Shown: positions 48,386 through 58,432, counted from the first letter of the stretch. The stretch: 64,000 nt of DNA from Paraburkholderia sp. ZP32-5 (GCF_021390495.1 NZ_JAJEJP010000001.1:1860001-1924000), one strand, 5' to 3'. Numbers and translations: made by a program. The notes: a model not told the origin generated them from the sequence alone.

Positions 48386-49360
48386 TCAAGGCGTAATCAC
48401 GACCTTGCCGATCACGCGACGCTCGGCCATGTCGCGCAACGCACGAGCAGTGTCGTCGAGCGAATAGCGCGCCGATACGTAGGGCTTCAGTTTGCCTTCG
48501 CGAATCCATCCGACCATCTGCTCGAACGCCGCGTGATTACGCTGGGATTCGCGCTTCGCAAAGTCACCCCAGAACACGCCCACCACGCTTGCACCTTTGA
48601 GCAGCATCAGATTGAGCGGCAGTTTCGGAATCTCGCCGTTCGCGAAGCCGACGACCAGATAGCGTCCGCGCCAGCCGATGCTGCGAAACGCAGGCTCCGA
48701 ATAGATGCCGCCGACCGGATCGTAGATCACGTCGGGGCCTTTGCCGTCGGTGAGCGCCTTGATGCGTTCGCGCAGATCCTCGGTGCTGTAGTTGATCGTC
48801 GCGTCGGCGCCGTGCTTGACGCAGGTCGCGAGTTTTTCATCGCTCGATGCCGCCGCGATCACGCGCGCGCCGAGTGCCTTGCCGATTTCGACGGCCGCGA
48901 GCCCGACGCCGCCGGCCGCGCCGAGCACGAGCATCGTTTCGCCGGCCTGCAATGCACCGCGATCGATCACCGCGTGATGCGATGTGCCATACGCGAGCGT
49001 GAACGCGGCCGCGAGTTCGAATGGCACGTCGTCGTCGAGCGGCACGCAGGCCGATTCAGGCGCGAGTGCCTGTTCGGCGAAGCCGCCCGAACCGGTGAAC
49101 GCGGCCACGCGCGAGCCCGGTCTGAAGCGCGTGACCCCCGCGCCGACCGCGCGCACGATACCTGCCGCTTCCGAGCCCGGCGTGAACGGCAACGGCGGCT
49201 TGAACTGGTATTTGTTCTCGATGATCAGCACGTCCGGAAAATTCACCGCCGCGGCTTTCACGTCGATCACGACATGGCCGGGCCGCGCTTCGAGATCCGG
49301 CAGGTTATCGACGACCAGGCTCTCGGGCGGGCCGTATTGCTTGCAGCGAATCGCGCGCAT
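48386..49360 (-). CDS. Zinc-independent NADPH:quinone oxidoreductase family protein
   Basis: 324 codons, medium-chain reductase fold. N-terminal GroES-like part (PESLVVDNLPDLEARPGHVVIDVKAAAVNFPDVL), nucleotide-binding VLGAAGGVGLAAVEIGKALGARVIA, and GKGPDVIYDPVGG. No zinc-ligand cysteines, as in QOR/CryZ proteins. Probably reduces quinones or enones with NADPH. GGAG lies before the ATG. A palindrome at 49410-49425 sits in its promoter region. Confidence 0.9.
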   Translation of the reverse strand: MRAIRCKQYGPPESLVVDNLPDLEARPGHVVIDVKAAAVNFPDVLIIENKYQFKPPLPFTPGSEAAGIVRAVGAGVTRFRPGSRVAAFTGSGGFAEQALAPESACVPLDDDVPFELAAAFTLAYGTSHHAVIDRGALQAGETMLVLGAAGGVGLAAVEIGKALGARVIAAASSDEKLATCVKHGADATINYSTEDLRERIKALTDGKGPDVIYDPVGGIYSEPAFRSIGWRGRYLVVGFANGEIPKLPLNLMLLKGASVVGVFWGDFAKRESQRNHAAFEQMVGWIREGKLKPYVSARYSLDDTARALRDMAERRVIGKVVITP

Positions 49361-49396
49361 CGTGTCTCCGTTTGTTCAGGGTTCGCAATGTTTTCG

Positions 49397-49425
49397 AGTG
49401 TAAATTAATTCGCACGACCGTGCGA
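49397..49425 (-). promoter_or_regulatory. Promoter with palindromic operator of the quinone oxidoreductase
   Basis: On the minus strand TACACT (49402-49397) fits a -10. Just upstream lies the perfect inverted repeat TCGCACGACCGTGCGA (49410-49425), spanning the spacer and -35 position, typical of repressor binding. Confidence 0.5.
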
Positions 49426-49684
49426 TTTGTTGCGGTGCAGTTGCAATGTAATTGCGAGAGGCCGTTGCAGTTCAGGTTGCGCTTCGCGTATTGCAGCGCA
49501 TGGCGTGCTGCTTCGATTGACGCTGCCTGACCGACAGCTCGCACCGCATTCGCGTGCCGAATGTTCGTAACTTCGCACACAGGTTTGCTCGCATCTTCGC
49601 ACGCAAAAACGCCAGCCCGCACGAGCGTCGCGCCTGTCGCGGGCGCGCGCCGGTGGTGTCGTTCGCGTGCCATCTTTCCTCGGT

Positions 49685-49696
49685 TACAATCGCCGC
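49685..49696 (+). promoter_or_regulatory. -10 box immediately before surE
   Basis: TACAAT (49685-49690) ends 6 nt before the surE ATG, the same spacing as at dnaX. No Shine-Dalgarno site. TTCGCG (49662-49667) at 17 bp is a weak -35. Confidence 0.45.
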
Positions 49697-50455
49697 ATGC
49701 GAATCCTACTCAGCAATGACGACGGTTATCTGGCGCCGGGCCTGGCCGCGCTTTACGAAGCGCTCAAGCCGATCGCGGACGTCACCGTGATGGCTCCCGA
49801 ACAGAACTGCAGCGCCGCGTCGAATTCCCTGACGCTGTCGCGGCCGCTATCGGTTCTGCGTTCTGCCAACGGTTTCTATTATGTGAACGGCACGCCGACC
49901 GACTCGGTGCATATCGCGCTGACCGGCATGCTCGATCACACGCCGGATCTCGTCGTGTCAGGCATCAACAATGGCCAGAACATGGGCGACGATACGCTGT
50001 ACTCCGGCACCGTCGCGGCCGCCACCGAGGGCATCATGTTCGGCGTGCCGGCCATCGCGTTTTCACTCGTCGATAAAGACTGGGTGCATCTCGAAGACGC
50101 GGCGCGTGTTGCCGCCGATATCGTCGCGCATTATCTCGAACGGCCGTTGCCCGGGCATCCGCTGCTCAACGTCAATATTCCCAATCTGCCATATGAACAG
50201 CTGCGCGATTGGCGGATTACGCGCCTCGGCAAACGGCATCCGTCGCAGCCGGTGATCCGCCAAACCAACCCGCGTGGCGAGCCGATCTACTGGATCGGCG
50301 CATCGGGCAGCGCGCGTGACGCGAGCGAAGGCACCGATTTCCACGCGGTCGCCAACGGCGCCGTGTCGATCACGCCGCTGCAGCTCGATCTGACTTACAC
50401 GCAAATGCTGCCCGCGGCGCGCGACTGGTTGCGTGCCGGCAGCAGCGATTCATGA
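49697..50455 (+). CDS. surE: 5'/3'-nucleotidase SurE
   Basis: 252 codons from ATG 49697 ([16 protein letters not shown]), the invariant SurE start with metal-binding Asp-Asp at residues 8-9. Further marks: [40 protein letters not shown]. Dephosphorylates nucleoside monophosphates; linked to stationary-phase survival. A GTG at 49667 could add ten residues but is not conserved. Overlaps pcm by ATGA. Confidence 0.95.
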   Translation: MRILLSNDDGYLAPGLAALYEALKPIADVTVMAPEQNCSAASNSLTLSRPLSVLRSANGFYYVNGTPTDSVHIALTGMLDHTPDLVVSGINNGQNMGDDTLYSGTVAAATEGIMFGVPAIAFSLVDKDWVHLEDAARVAADIVAHYLERPLPGHPLLNVNIPNLPYEQLRDWRITRLGKRHPSQPVIRQTNPRGEPIYWIGASGSARDASEGTDFHAVANGAVSITPLQLDLTYTQMLPAARDWLRAGSSDS

Positions 50456-51681
50456 CCGGCGAGCGCGCGAAGCGCTTTCCGCTCGGTCTCGAGGACCTGG
50501 TGCGCGAGCCGCGCCGGCCCGAGGGACGTCCGGGTGAAATGCGCGCGGCGGCGATCGCGGCGAGCGCGGCGCTCAATACCCGACAGTCGTCGACTAAGCA
50601 AACACAGGGCGGCGCGGGTCGAACGCAGGCGAGGGCGTCCACCGGCGCGCAGAACTCGCAGGCGGCGCGATCCCAGGTGATTCCCCAGGCGAAGGCTCAG
50701 AGCGGCGCCGCGGCATCGGCGGCGATTCCGCCGAAGCCGCAGGCCGCGCCGGTCGCAAGACCCTCGGCGACATCGGGCAACGGGCCGGCTGGTACGTCGG
50801 CGCGGCAAGCAGTCAAGCAGACACCCAAGTCGTCAGTCAAGCCGCCGGTCAAATCGGGCAAGCCTGCGACGCATGCGCGAGGTCCGGGTGCGCGTGCCTC
50901 GTCATCGCCACTGCAGCCGCAAGCGCAACCGGCCGTCAAGTCCGCGCCTCGCGTGAGCGATCGCGGCGCCACGCCGAACACCGCGTTGGGCGGATTGATG
51001 AGCACCACCATGAACAGCGCGGCCAACAACGCTTTGGCGCTGACTTCGGAACGGGTTCGTGAACGGATGGTCGAACGCCTGCGTGCGAATGGCGTGACCG
51101 ATCAGCGCGTGCTGAATGCGATGGCCGCCGTGCCGCGCCACCTGTTCGTCGACCCGGGCCTCGCGGCTCAGGCTTACGAAGACGCGGCGTTGCCGATCGG
51201 TCATCACCAGACGATCTCGAAGCCATCGGTGGTCGCGCGGATGATCGAGCTTGCGGCGGCCGGCCGCGAACTGAACAACGTGCTCGAAATCGGCACGGGC
51301 TGCGGCTATCAGGCGGCGGTGCTGAGCCGGGTCGCGCGCGAGGTTTATTCGATCGAACGTATCAAGCCGCTGTCCGAGCGCGCGAAGACGAATCTGCGCC
51401 CGCTGCGCATTCCGAATATCCGCTTGCACTACGGCGACGGGCGGCTCGGTTTGCCGTCGGCGGCGCCGTTCGATGCGATCGTGATCGCGGCCGCCGGCCT
51501 CGACGTGCCGCAGGCGCTGCTGGAACAGCTCGCGATCGGCGGACGTCTGGTTGCGCCGGTCGGTTCGCAGGAAGGACAAAGCCAGGTGCTGACGCTGGTC
51601 GAGCGCGTCGGGCCCGCGCAGTGGCGTGAGTCGCGGCTTGATCGCGTTTTCTTTGTACCCTTAAAATCCGGAGTGATTTGA
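50452..51681 (+). CDS. pcm: Protein-L-isoaspartate O-methyltransferase with long N-terminal extension
   Basis: 409 codons, about twice the usual 210. The catalytic domain starts near 197: [51 protein letters not shown] site [14 protein letters not shown] at about 277-290. It methylates damaged isoaspartyl residues for repair. Residues 1-195 are Ala/Pro/Gln/Lys/Ser low complexity, with [12 protein letters not shown] at the start perhaps forming a short helix. The extension is in the same frame from the ATGA overlap with surE, with no strong internal start near 197 apart from Met183, Met187 and Met206. Confidence 0.92.
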   Translation: MTGERAKRFPLGLEDLVREPRRPEGRPGEMRAAAIAASAALNTRQSSTKQTQGGAGRTQARASTGAQNSQAARSQVIPQAKAQSGAAASAAIPPKPQAAPVARPSATSGNGPAGTSARQAVKQTPKSSVKPPVKSGKPATHARGPGARASSSPLQPQAQPAVKSAPRVSDRGATPNTALGGLMSTTMNSAANNALALTSERVRERMVERLRANGVTDQRVLNAMAAVPRHLFVDPGLAAQAYEDAALPIGHHQTISKPSVVARMIELAAAGRELNNVLEIGTGCGYQAAVLSRVAREVYSIERIKPLSERAKTNLRPLRIPNIRLHYGDGRLGLPSAAPFDAIVIAAAGLDVPQALLEQLAIGGRLVAPVGSQEGQSQVLTLVERVGPAQWRESRLDRVFFVPLKSGVI

Positions 51682-51686
51682 CACCG

Positions 51687-52652
51687 ATGAGTATGTTGCG
51701 CGCGATGCAGAGAACCACCCCGAATTCCACAATGACCGTAACCCAGCGCAGCGTGTGCGTGCTCGCCTTGTCCCTGTTGATGACGGCCTGTGCCTCCCGG
51801 CTCGACCAGGCGCCCGTCGTCGACCGTTCCAGCGGCGGTGTGCTCGCCACCGCGCCCGGCGCCGCGTCGCAACCGGCCGTGCCGCTCGGCCCGCCGCCTC
51901 CCGGCTACTATCGCGTGAAGCCGGGCGACACGCTGTACCGCATTGCACTCGAGAACGGACAGAATTACCGCGACATTTCGGCGTGGAACAATCTGACCAA
52001 CCCTAACCAGATCGAAGTCGACCAGTTATTGCGCGTCGTTCCGCCGGGCGCGAATCCCTCGGCGCTGACGCCAGGCGTGGCGACCGCGCCGATCGGGCCG
52101 AACGGCACCGTGCAAAGCGCGCCGCTCGCCAATAACGCGCCGGCCGCCGTGGGCGCCGCGATGCCGCCGCTGTATGGCGCAAGCCCGAACGGCACGACCG
52201 GCCCCGCGACAAACGGCGCGACGGCGAACGGCGCGGTTCCGGCTACGCCGGGCGCGGCGAGCGACACGGGCAGCGCCGCCGCGGGCAACGTCGCATTTGC
52301 GTGGCCGGTGCGCGGCCCGCTGCTCAATACGTTCAACGACACGACCAACAAGGGCGTCAATATCGGCGGTTCCGCGGGCGAGCCGGTCAAGGCTTCCGCG
52401 GACGGCCGGGTCGTATATGCCGGAAATGGGCTGCGTGGTTACGGCAATCTCATTATCATCAAGCATGATGCAACTTATCTCACCGCGTATGCACACAACC
52501 GCGCTTTGATGGTAAAAGAGGGGGACGCGGTGACGAAAGGTCAGAAAATCGCTGAGATGGGCAATAGTGATTCCGACCGCGTGATGTTGCATTTCGAAGT
52601 TCGCCGGCAGGGTAAACCTGTCGACCCACTGAAGTACTTGCCGCCGCAATAA
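51687..52652 (+). CDS. nlpD: NlpD-like lipoprotein, LysM plus degenerate LytM (M23)
   Basis: 321 codons from ATG 51687 with GGAG 13 nt upstream; a TTG at 51678 overlapping the pcm stop is the alternative. Lipoprotein signal with lipobox LMTAC (Cys35). LysM (YYRVKPGDTLYRIALENGQ and on) binds peptidoglycan; an Ala/Gly/Pro linker and the C-terminal LytM domain follow. Its active-site motif reads NKGVNIGG instead of HxGxD, so it should be an amidase activator like E. coli NlpD, not a hydrolase. Between pcm and rpoS; the rpoS promoter often lies within nlpD. Confidence 0.92.
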   Translation: MSMLRAMQRTTPNSTMTVTQRSVCVLALSLLMTACASRLDQAPVVDRSSGGVLATAPGAASQPAVPLGPPPPGYYRVKPGDTLYRIALENGQNYRDISAWNNLTNPNQIEVDQLLRVVPPGANPSALTPGVATAPIGPNGTVQSAPLANNAPAAVGAAMPPLYGASPNGTTGPATNGATANGAVPATPGAASDTGSAAAGNVAFAWPVRGPLLNTFNDTTNKGVNIGGSAGEPVKASADGRVVYAGNGLRGYGNLIIIKHDATYLTAYAHNRALMVKEGDAVTKGQKIAEMGNSDSDRVMLHFEVRRQGKPVDPLKYLPPQ

Positions 52653-52663
52653 GCGATACGACC

Positions 52664-53752
52664 ATGCCGAAATCGAAGCGCCGCCCGCCGCAAGCCGAGT
52701 CTGAGAAGATCAGCGAAGCCTCGTCCGCCGCAGTGGACGAAAGCGGCGCTTCGGAAGTGGAAGAAGAGATCGCGGAAGAGCGTGATCTCGACGAGCGCCA
52801 GGGCGGCCTCGAAGACGGCGAAGCATCTGACGCCCGCGAGGGTAGCAGCGACGCAGCCCCGGACGCCGACGATTTCCGCGCGTTACTGCAGGCCGAACTC
52901 ACGGCCGACACCATTCAGCACTATCTGAACCGCATCAGCGTGAAGCCGCTGCTCACCGTCGAGGAAGAGCAGAAATATTCGCGCCTTGCCAAGGCCGGCG
53001 AGTTCGAAGCGCGCCAGGTAATGATCGAGCGCAATCTGCGGCTCGTCGTCAGTATCGCGAAGGGTTACCTGAATCGCGGCGTGCCGCTGCTCGATCTGAT
53101 CGAGGAGGGCAACCTCGGCCTGATGCACGCGATCGAGAAATTCGATCCGACGCGCGGCTTCCGTTTTTCGACTTACGCGACGTGGTGGATTCGCCAGAGC
53201 ATCGAGCGCGCGATCATGAATCAGGCGCGCACCGTGCGCCTGCCCGTGCACGTGATCCGCGAACTCAATCAGGTGCTGCGCGCAAAGCGGCATCTCGAAA
53301 AGAACTCGATGAATTCGGGCGAGGCGGCGGAGCGGCGCGATGCGAGCATCGACGACATCGCTTATCTGACCGGCAAGACCACCGACGAAGTCACCGACAT
53401 CCTCGCGCTGAACGAGCACACCGCGTCGCTCGACGCGCCGCTCGATCTCGATCCGGCGAGCAGTCTGCTCGACCTGCTGTCAGACGACCAAAGCCAGTCT
53501 CCAGACGCCGAAGTACAGCATCGTGAGCTCGAAACGCTGACGCGCGCGTGGCTCGCGCGTCTGTCGGACAAGCATCGCCACGTGATCGAACGCCGCTTCG
53601 GCCTGAACCATATCGAGCCCGCCACGCTCGAGGAACTGGCCGATGAAATGGGCCTCACGCGCGAGCGTGTGCGCCAGATCCAACAGGAAGCGCTGGTACG
53701 GCTGAAGCGCTTCTTCGCGTCAAACGGTGTTCGCAAGGACGCCGTTCTATAA
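52664..53752 (+). CDS. rpoS: RNA polymerase sigma factor RpoS
   Basis: 362 codons. An acidic N-terminal 60 residues lead to region 1.2 (DTIQHYLNRISVKPLLTVEEE), region 2 (NLGLMHAIEKFDPTRGFRFSTYATWWIRQSIERAI by parts), region 3 and the region 4 HTH (TLEELADEMGLTRERVRQIQQEAL). The surE-pcm-nlpD-rpoS order and the RpoS-like length (no region 1.1/insert as in RpoD) support the stationary-phase sigma factor. 11 nt after nlpD. Confidence 0.94.
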   Translation: MPKSKRRPPQAESEKISEASSAAVDESGASEVEEEIAEERDLDERQGGLEDGEASDAREGSSDAAPDADDFRALLQAELTADTIQHYLNRISVKPLLTVEEEQKYSRLAKAGEFEARQVMIERNLRLVVSIAKGYLNRGVPLLDLIEEGNLGLMHAIEKFDPTRGFRFSTYATWWIRQSIERAIMNQARTVRLPVHVIRELNQVLRAKRHLEKNSMNSGEAAERRDASIDDIAYLTGKTTDEVTDILALNEHTASLDAPLDLDPASSLLDLLSDDQSQSPDAEVQHRELETLTRAWLARLSDKHRHVIERRFGLNHIEPATLEELADEMGLTRERVRQIQQEALVRLKRFFASNGVRKDAVL

Positions 53753-53757
53753 CCCAG

Positions 53758-54534
53758 ATGACACCGATTCTTGTTTTCGACATCGAGACGATTCCCGATG
53801 TCGCCGGCATCCGCCGTCTTGAAGATTTGTCCGCCTCGATGAGCGACGCCGAAGTCGCCGAGCATGCGTTTGCCGCGCGCCGCGAAAAGACCGGCAGCGA
53901 TTTCCTGCCGCATCATCTGCAACGGGTCGCGGCGATTTCCTGCGTGTTCCGCGACAGCAACGGCTTTCGCGTGCGCTCGCTCGGCACGCCCGAAGATGGC
54001 GAGGCAGCGCTCGTGCAGTCGTTCTATCGCGTGATCGAGAAGTACACGCCGCAACTCGTGTCATGGAACGGCGGCGGCTTCGATCTGCCGGTGCTGAACT
54101 ACCGCGCGCTGGTCAACGGCATTCCCGCATACCGGTTCTGGGATCTCGGCGAGGACGACCGCGACTTCAAGTGGAACAACTACATCAGCCGCTACCATGC
54201 GCGCCACACCGATCTGATGGACGTGCTCGCGATGTATCAGGCGCGCGCGAACGCGCCGCTCGATGCGCTCGCGAAGATGTGCGGCTTTCCAGGCAAGATG
54301 GGCATGGACGGCAGCCAGGTGTGGCAGGCGTTCCAGCAAGGGCGCATCGACGAAATCCGCAATTACTGCGAGACCGACGTCGTCAACACGTACCTGCTGT
54401 ATTGCCGCTTCCAGTTGATGCGCGGCGGCCTTAAGCCGGCGGAGTATGCTGACGAGATCAATCTGGTGAAGAACGCGCTCGCGCTCGAAACCGCGCCGCA
54501 ATGGGCCGAGTACCTGGCGGCCTTCGAGCAGTGA
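53758..54534 (+). CDS. DnaQ-like 3'-5' exonuclease (PolB-type, PF10108 family)
   Basis: 258 codons, 5 nt after rpoS. Exonuclease motifs: Exo I VFDIETIPD (Asp8, Glu10), Exo II VSWNGGGFDLPVLNYR, Exo III YCETDVVNTYLLY. Matches the predicted 3'-5' exonuclease family related to PolB proofreading domains. The N-terminal 60 residues contain a helical DAEVAEHAFAARREKTG segment. Substrate unknown. Co-transcription with rpoS suggests stationary-phase DNA maintenance. Confidence 0.87.
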   Translation: MTPILVFDIETIPDVAGIRRLEDLSASMSDAEVAEHAFAARREKTGSDFLPHHLQRVAAISCVFRDSNGFRVRSLGTPEDGEAALVQSFYRVIEKYTPQLVSWNGGGFDLPVLNYRALVNGIPAYRFWDLGEDDRDFKWNNYISRYHARHTDLMDVLAMYQARANAPLDALAKMCGFPGKMGMDGSQVWQAFQQGRIDEIRNYCETDVVNTYLLYCRFQLMRGGLKPAEYADEINLVKNALALETAPQWAEYLAAFEQ

Positions 54535-54686
54535 GTTTGCTTCTGAGTCTGGCGATTGAGTGTGCGCGGGCGTCCAACGGCTAAACCCGCCGGCTCCCGC
54601 GACCACCGCACGCTCCAGGCGCGTGGCAAGCGCGGCGCTTCGTCTACAATCTCGCCTTTCCCCTTCAGTCTGTCAGGAAGTCGCAG

Positions 54687-56102
54687 GTGTCCCGAACTGC
54701 CCCCCATCGTCGCTCGCCGAAGCGTCATAAACCCGCCCCGGCGCCAGCGCTCGCTATCACCGGCAAGGAGCCGGTCATCGAAATCGTCTCGCTCGATATG
54801 GAAGCGCGCGGCGTGGGCCGCACCGAGAGCGAGGACGGCACGCCAGGCAAGGTGGTGTTCGTTGAAGGCGCGCTGCCGGGCGAACTCGTCAGTTATTCGA
54901 CGCATCGCAGCAAGCCCAAATTCGAGCAGGCCGAAGTCGTGCAGGTGTTCCGCGAAAGCGTGATCCGCACGAAGCCGAAGTGCAGCTATTTCGACATCTG
55001 CGGCGGTTGCTCGATGCAGCATCTCGACGTGCGCGCGCAGGTCGCGGTCAAGCAGCGCGTGCTCGAAGACAACCTGCGGCATCTCGCGAAGCTGCGGCCC
55101 GAAACGGTCTTCCGGCCGATTCACGGGCCGTCGTGGGGCTATCGCTATCGTGCGCGTCTGGCGGTGCGCTACCTGCCGGAAAAAGGCGGCATGCGCATCG
55201 GCTTTCACGAGAAGAAGAGCAGTTATATCGCCGACATGAAGACGTGCGAGGTGCTGCCGCCACATGTGTCCGCGATGCTGATGCCGCTGCGCTTCATGGT
55301 CCGCAAGCTGTCGATCTACGAGCGTATGCCGCAGCTGGAGCTCGCGGTCGGCTCGTCGGTCACCGCACTCGTAGTGCGCAATCTCGAGCCGCTCACCGCC
55401 GCGGACGAACAGGTGCTGCGCGAGTTCGCCGACGAGCACCACGTGCAATTCTGGATCCAGCCGGGTGGTCCCGACACGGTCACGCCGCTTTATCCGCTCG
55501 ACGTCGAACTCGATTACACGCTGCCGGAATACGGCATCCGCATGCCGTTCAAGCCGACCGATTTCACCCAGGTCAATCACGCGATCAACCGTGTGCTGGT
55601 CAGCCGCGCGTTGCGGCTGCTCGCGCCGGCGCGGACCGACCGCGTGCTCGATCTGTTCTGCGGGATCGGCAATTTCACGCTGCCGCTCGCGCGGATTTCG
55701 CGGGAAGTGGTCGGCATCGAAGGCAGCGAGGTGCTGACCCAGCGCGCGCTCGCCAACGCGGAGTTGAATGGTGTTGCCGGGCATACGTCGTTCGCGTGCC
55801 GCAACCTGTTCGAAGTCACCGCCGACGATCTGCGCGCGCTCGGCCACTTCGACAAGTTTCTGATCGATCCGCCGCGCGAAGGTGCGCTCGCGGTCGCGAA
55901 GGCACTCGCGGAGATTGCGCAGAGCGGCAACGGGCCGCTGCCGAAGCGCATCGTCTACGTGTCGTGCGCGCCGGCCACGCTCGCGCGCGACGCCGGCCTG
56001 CTCGTGCACGAGGCCGGCTACCGGCTGGTGGGCGCGGGCGTCGTCAATATGTTCCCGCATACGTCGCACGTGGAATCGATTGCGTTGTTCGAGCGGGATT
56101 GA
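54687..56102 (+). CDS. rlmD: 23S rRNA (uracil-1939-C5) methyltransferase RlmD
   Basis: 471 codons from GTG 54687 with AGGAAG 6 nt upstream. A basic N-terminus, a TRAM domain ([33 protein letters not shown] by parts), the Fe-S cysteine cluster [10 protein letters not shown] plus a later Cys in [11 protein letters not shown] domain [16 protein letters not shown], and the catalytic Cys in [13 protein letters not shown]. Methylates U1939 of 23S rRNA. TACAAT at 54643-54648 may be its -10 box. Confidence 0.95.
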   Translation: MSRTAPHRRSPKRHKPAPAPALAITGKEPVIEIVSLDMEARGVGRTESEDGTPGKVVFVEGALPGELVSYSTHRSKPKFEQAEVVQVFRESVIRTKPKCSYFDICGGCSMQHLDVRAQVAVKQRVLEDNLRHLAKLRPETVFRPIHGPSWGYRYRARLAVRYLPEKGGMRIGFHEKKSSYIADMKTCEVLPPHVSAMLMPLRFMVRKLSIYERMPQLELAVGSSVTALVVRNLEPLTAADEQVLREFADEHHVQFWIQPGGPDTVTPLYPLDVELDYTLPEYGIRMPFKPTDFTQVNHAINRVLVSRALRLLAPARTDRVLDLFCGIGNFTLPLARISREVVGIEGSEVLTQRALANAELNGVAGHTSFACRNLFEVTADDLRALGHFDKFLIDPPREGALAVAKALAEIAQSGNGPLPKRIVYVSCAPATLARDAGLLVHEAGYRLVGAGVVNMFPHTSHVESIALFERD

Positions 56103-56135
56103 ATCCGGCGCGCGTGGGACACGCGGTGCACAAAT

Positions 56136-56167
56136 AAAAACGCCACGACCGAGGTCGTGGCGTTTTT
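56136..56167. terminator. Bidirectional terminator rlmD / bamD
   Basis: Stem of 9-11 bp (56140-56150 with 56153-56163) with small loop, T5 on the right and A5 on the left, between convergent genes. Confidence 0.92.
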
Positions 56168-56216
56168 GTTTTCAGGTCGCTGTCTGTCAGTGCTCAGCCA
56201 AGGGGCTGACGATGCA

Positions 56217-57077
56217 TCAGAACTGCCACCAGGACTTGACCGTGCCGGGCCGTGCGTGGCCGGTAATGTACGGACTGTCGGGGAAGGTACCCGCCAGGAT
56301 GCGGCGCGTGTCATCCGCGAGTTGCGGATTGTTCAGCCGCTGGTACGACAGGATCATGATGTGCAGCGCGTCTTCGATGGCCGGCGCGTTCTTGTATTCA
56401 CGCAACGCCAGCTGGGCGCGGTTGATCGCTGCCACATACGCGCCGCGGCGATAGTAGTAATCCGCCGCGTGGACTTCGTGCGATGCGAGCGCATTGACGA
56501 TATAGCGCATGCGTTGCGCGGCGTCCGGCGCGTACTTGCTGTTCGGGAAGCGGTCTACCACTACCTTGAACGCATCGTACGATTCGCGCAGCGACTTCGG
56601 ATCGCGCTCGCTCATGTCCTGGCCGGAGAAGCGGCCGAACAGACCGAGGTCGTCGTTGAAGTGGATCATGCCCTTCAGGTAGTACGCGTAGGCGATGTCC
56701 GGGTGATCCGGGTGCAGCTGGATGAAGCGGTCGACGGCCTGGTCCGCGGCTGCATTTTCATTGTCTTTCCAGTTGCAGTAGGCGACGTTGATTTGCGCCT
56801 GCTGTGCGAAGTGGCCAAACGGGTCGCGGCCTTCGAGCTGTTCGAAATATTTCGCGCATTTGCCGAAGTCACCACCGGTCAAGGCGTCGTTCGCCTCCGT
56901 ATATAATTTGTTGTTATTCCACGTAGCCGTTTCGTCGGTCTTCTCCGGCAGGCCGTGGCAAGCCGCGACAGCGACGACGGCCGCCGCGCACGCGATGTAT
57001 CCGGCCACTTTCCGGGCCGCTTTCTTGATGGCCGCCAAATTGATCGCCGCTTTAGTGATGGTGTTCAAGGCTCGCAT
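56217..57077 (-). CDS. bamD: Outer membrane assembly lipoprotein BamD
   Basis: 286 codons from ATG 57077. A long basic/hydrophobic signal ends in AVAAC (Cys40, lipidated). Five TPR-like repeats follow: [72 protein letters not shown] by parts, and so on. Essential BamA partner in beta-barrel insertion. The gene is divergent from rluD with 38 bp between the two start codons. Confidence 0.93.
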   Translation of the reverse strand: MRALNTITKAAINLAAIKKAARKVAGYIACAAAVVAVAACHGLPEKTDETATWNNNKLYTEANDALTGGDFGKCAKYFEQLEGRDPFGHFAQQAQINVAYCNWKDNENAAADQAVDRFIQLHPDHPDIAYAYYLKGMIHFNDDLGLFGRFSGQDMSERDPKSLRESYDAFKVVVDRFPNSKYAPDAAQRMRYIVNALASHEVHAADYYYRRGAYVAAINRAQLALREYKNAPAIEDALHIMILSYQRLNNPQLADDTRRILAGTFPDSPYITGHARPGTVKSWWQF

Positions 57078-57115
57078 TTTCCAGTCTAGCTTTACGTCCA
57101 GGTGACTCAGACTCA

Positions 57116-58432
57116 ATGACCCGCTCAAATACTCCAGGCACCGCAGGCGCCGGGAATAGCAACAAAGATTATAGCGTAAGCGCCGACCCCGCCGACGCGT
57201 TGGGCGTCGATTCCCTCGACGACGATTTCAGCGGCGACGCGCCTGCCGCAAGCGGCGCGCAAGGCGCCGCGGCCACCGTGCCGACGGTACCCGGCCGCGC
57301 GGCCGACGAGACGCCGCGCACGGTCGTCGTCCCCGATGAACTGGCCGGCGAGCGCCTCGATAAAGTGCTCGCCAGGGTGTTTCCCGAGTTTTCGCGCAGC
57401 CGTCTGCAAAGCTGGATCGAGGCGCAGCGGGTGCGCGTCGACGGCAAGCCTGCGAAGATCCGCCAGCCGGTGCCGCTTGGCGCAACGATCGAACTCGTGC
57501 CCGATCTGCTGCCCGAGCAGTTGGCGTTCACGCCGGAGCCGGTGCCGCTCGAGGTCGTCTATGAGGACGATACGCTCGTCGTCATCAACAAGCCGGCCGG
57601 CATGGTCGTGCATCCGGCCGCCGGCAACTGGAGCGGCACCGTGCTGAATGGTCTGCTGCACCGCTACGGCGAGGCGGCTGCCGGGCTGCCGCGCGCGGGT
57701 ATCGTGCACCGGCTCGACAAGGAGACCTCCGGGCTGATGGTGGTCGCACGCACGCTCGAAGCGCAGACCGATCTCGTGCGCCAGTTGCAGGCGCGCACGG
57801 TGAAGCGGCGCTATCTCGCGCTGGTGTGGGGCAACATGCCCGACGAAGGCACGATCGACGCGCCGATCGGCCGCGATCCGCGTGAGCGCACGCGCATGGC
57901 GGTCGTGACGGGCGCGTCCGGCAAGCCGGCGCGCACGCATTTCCGGCGCGTTAGTTCGGCGATCTGGCAGCGTCAGCCGGTCACCGCGATCCATTGCGAT
58001 CTGGAGACCGGGCGCACGCATCAGATCCGCGTGCATTGCGCGCACATCGGGCATCCGCTGCTTGGCGATCCGGTATATGGACGCGCGCGCGGCAAGCGCT
58101 CGGTCACACCGCTGCCTGGCGGTTTCGCGCGCCAAGCACTGCACGCGTGGCGCCTCGGGCTGATTCATCCGCAAACCGGGCGCTCGATGCAATGGCGTGC
58201 CGACGTGCCGGCCGATATCGAGGCGCTGTCGGCGGAACTTGGTCTCGGGCGTGACGACGCGGGCGAGTTCGACGACGGATACGACGAGTACGACGACGGC
58301 CACGACGCATCCGATTACGATGACGCCGACGAGGCCGCCGACGACACTCTCGCCGATCACGAAGACGACGGCCACGAAGATCACGACGACCACGAAGAGG
58401 ACGACGACCACGAAGAGGACGATCGCGCATGA
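57116..58432 (+). CDS. rluD: 23S rRNA pseudouridine synthase RluD with acidic His-rich tail
   Basis: 438 codons against about 326 in E. coli. After an acidic/Ala-rich N-terminal 75 residues come the S4 domain ([21 protein letters not shown]) and the RluA-type domain with the catalytic Asp in [13 protein letters not shown]. Makes pseudouridines 1911, 1915 and 1917 in helix 69. Residues 380-438 are an Asp/Glu/His tail (for example [17 protein letters not shown]) with six His, absent from E. coli. The stop overlaps pgeF by ATGA. Confidence 0.94.
   Translation: MTRSNTPGTAGAGNSNKDYSVSADPADALGVDSLDDDFSGDAPAASGAQGAAATVPTVPGRAADETPRTVVVPDELAGERLDKVLARVFPEFSRSRLQSWIEAQRVRVDGKPAKIRQPVPLGATIELVPDLLPEQLAFTPEPVPLEVVYEDDTLVVINKPAGMVVHPAAGNWSGTVLNGLLHRYGEAAAGLPRAGIVHRLDKETSGLMVVARTLEAQTDLVRQLQARTVKRRYLALVWGNMPDEGTIDAPIGRDPRERTRMAVVTGASGKPARTHFRRVSSAIWQRQPVTAIHCDLETGRTHQIRVHCAHIGHPLLGDPVYGRARGKRSVTPLPGGFARQALHAWRLGLIHPQTGRSMQWRADVPADIEALSAELGLGRDDAGEFDDGYDEYDDGHDASDYDDADEAADDTLADHEDDGHEDHDDHEEDDDHEEDDRA

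Larger units (their letters stand above)
49361..49696. other. Divergent promoter region, oxidoreductase and surE
   Basis: 336 nt without a supported gene; it has a palindromic operator candidate for the minus-strand gene and a -10 box right before surE. Confidence 0.5.

Noticed and set aside
54363..56069. 568-codon minus-strand frame opposite rlmD and the exonuclease gene
   Set aside because: It spans two clear genes and shows only Arg/His/Ala-rich sequence.
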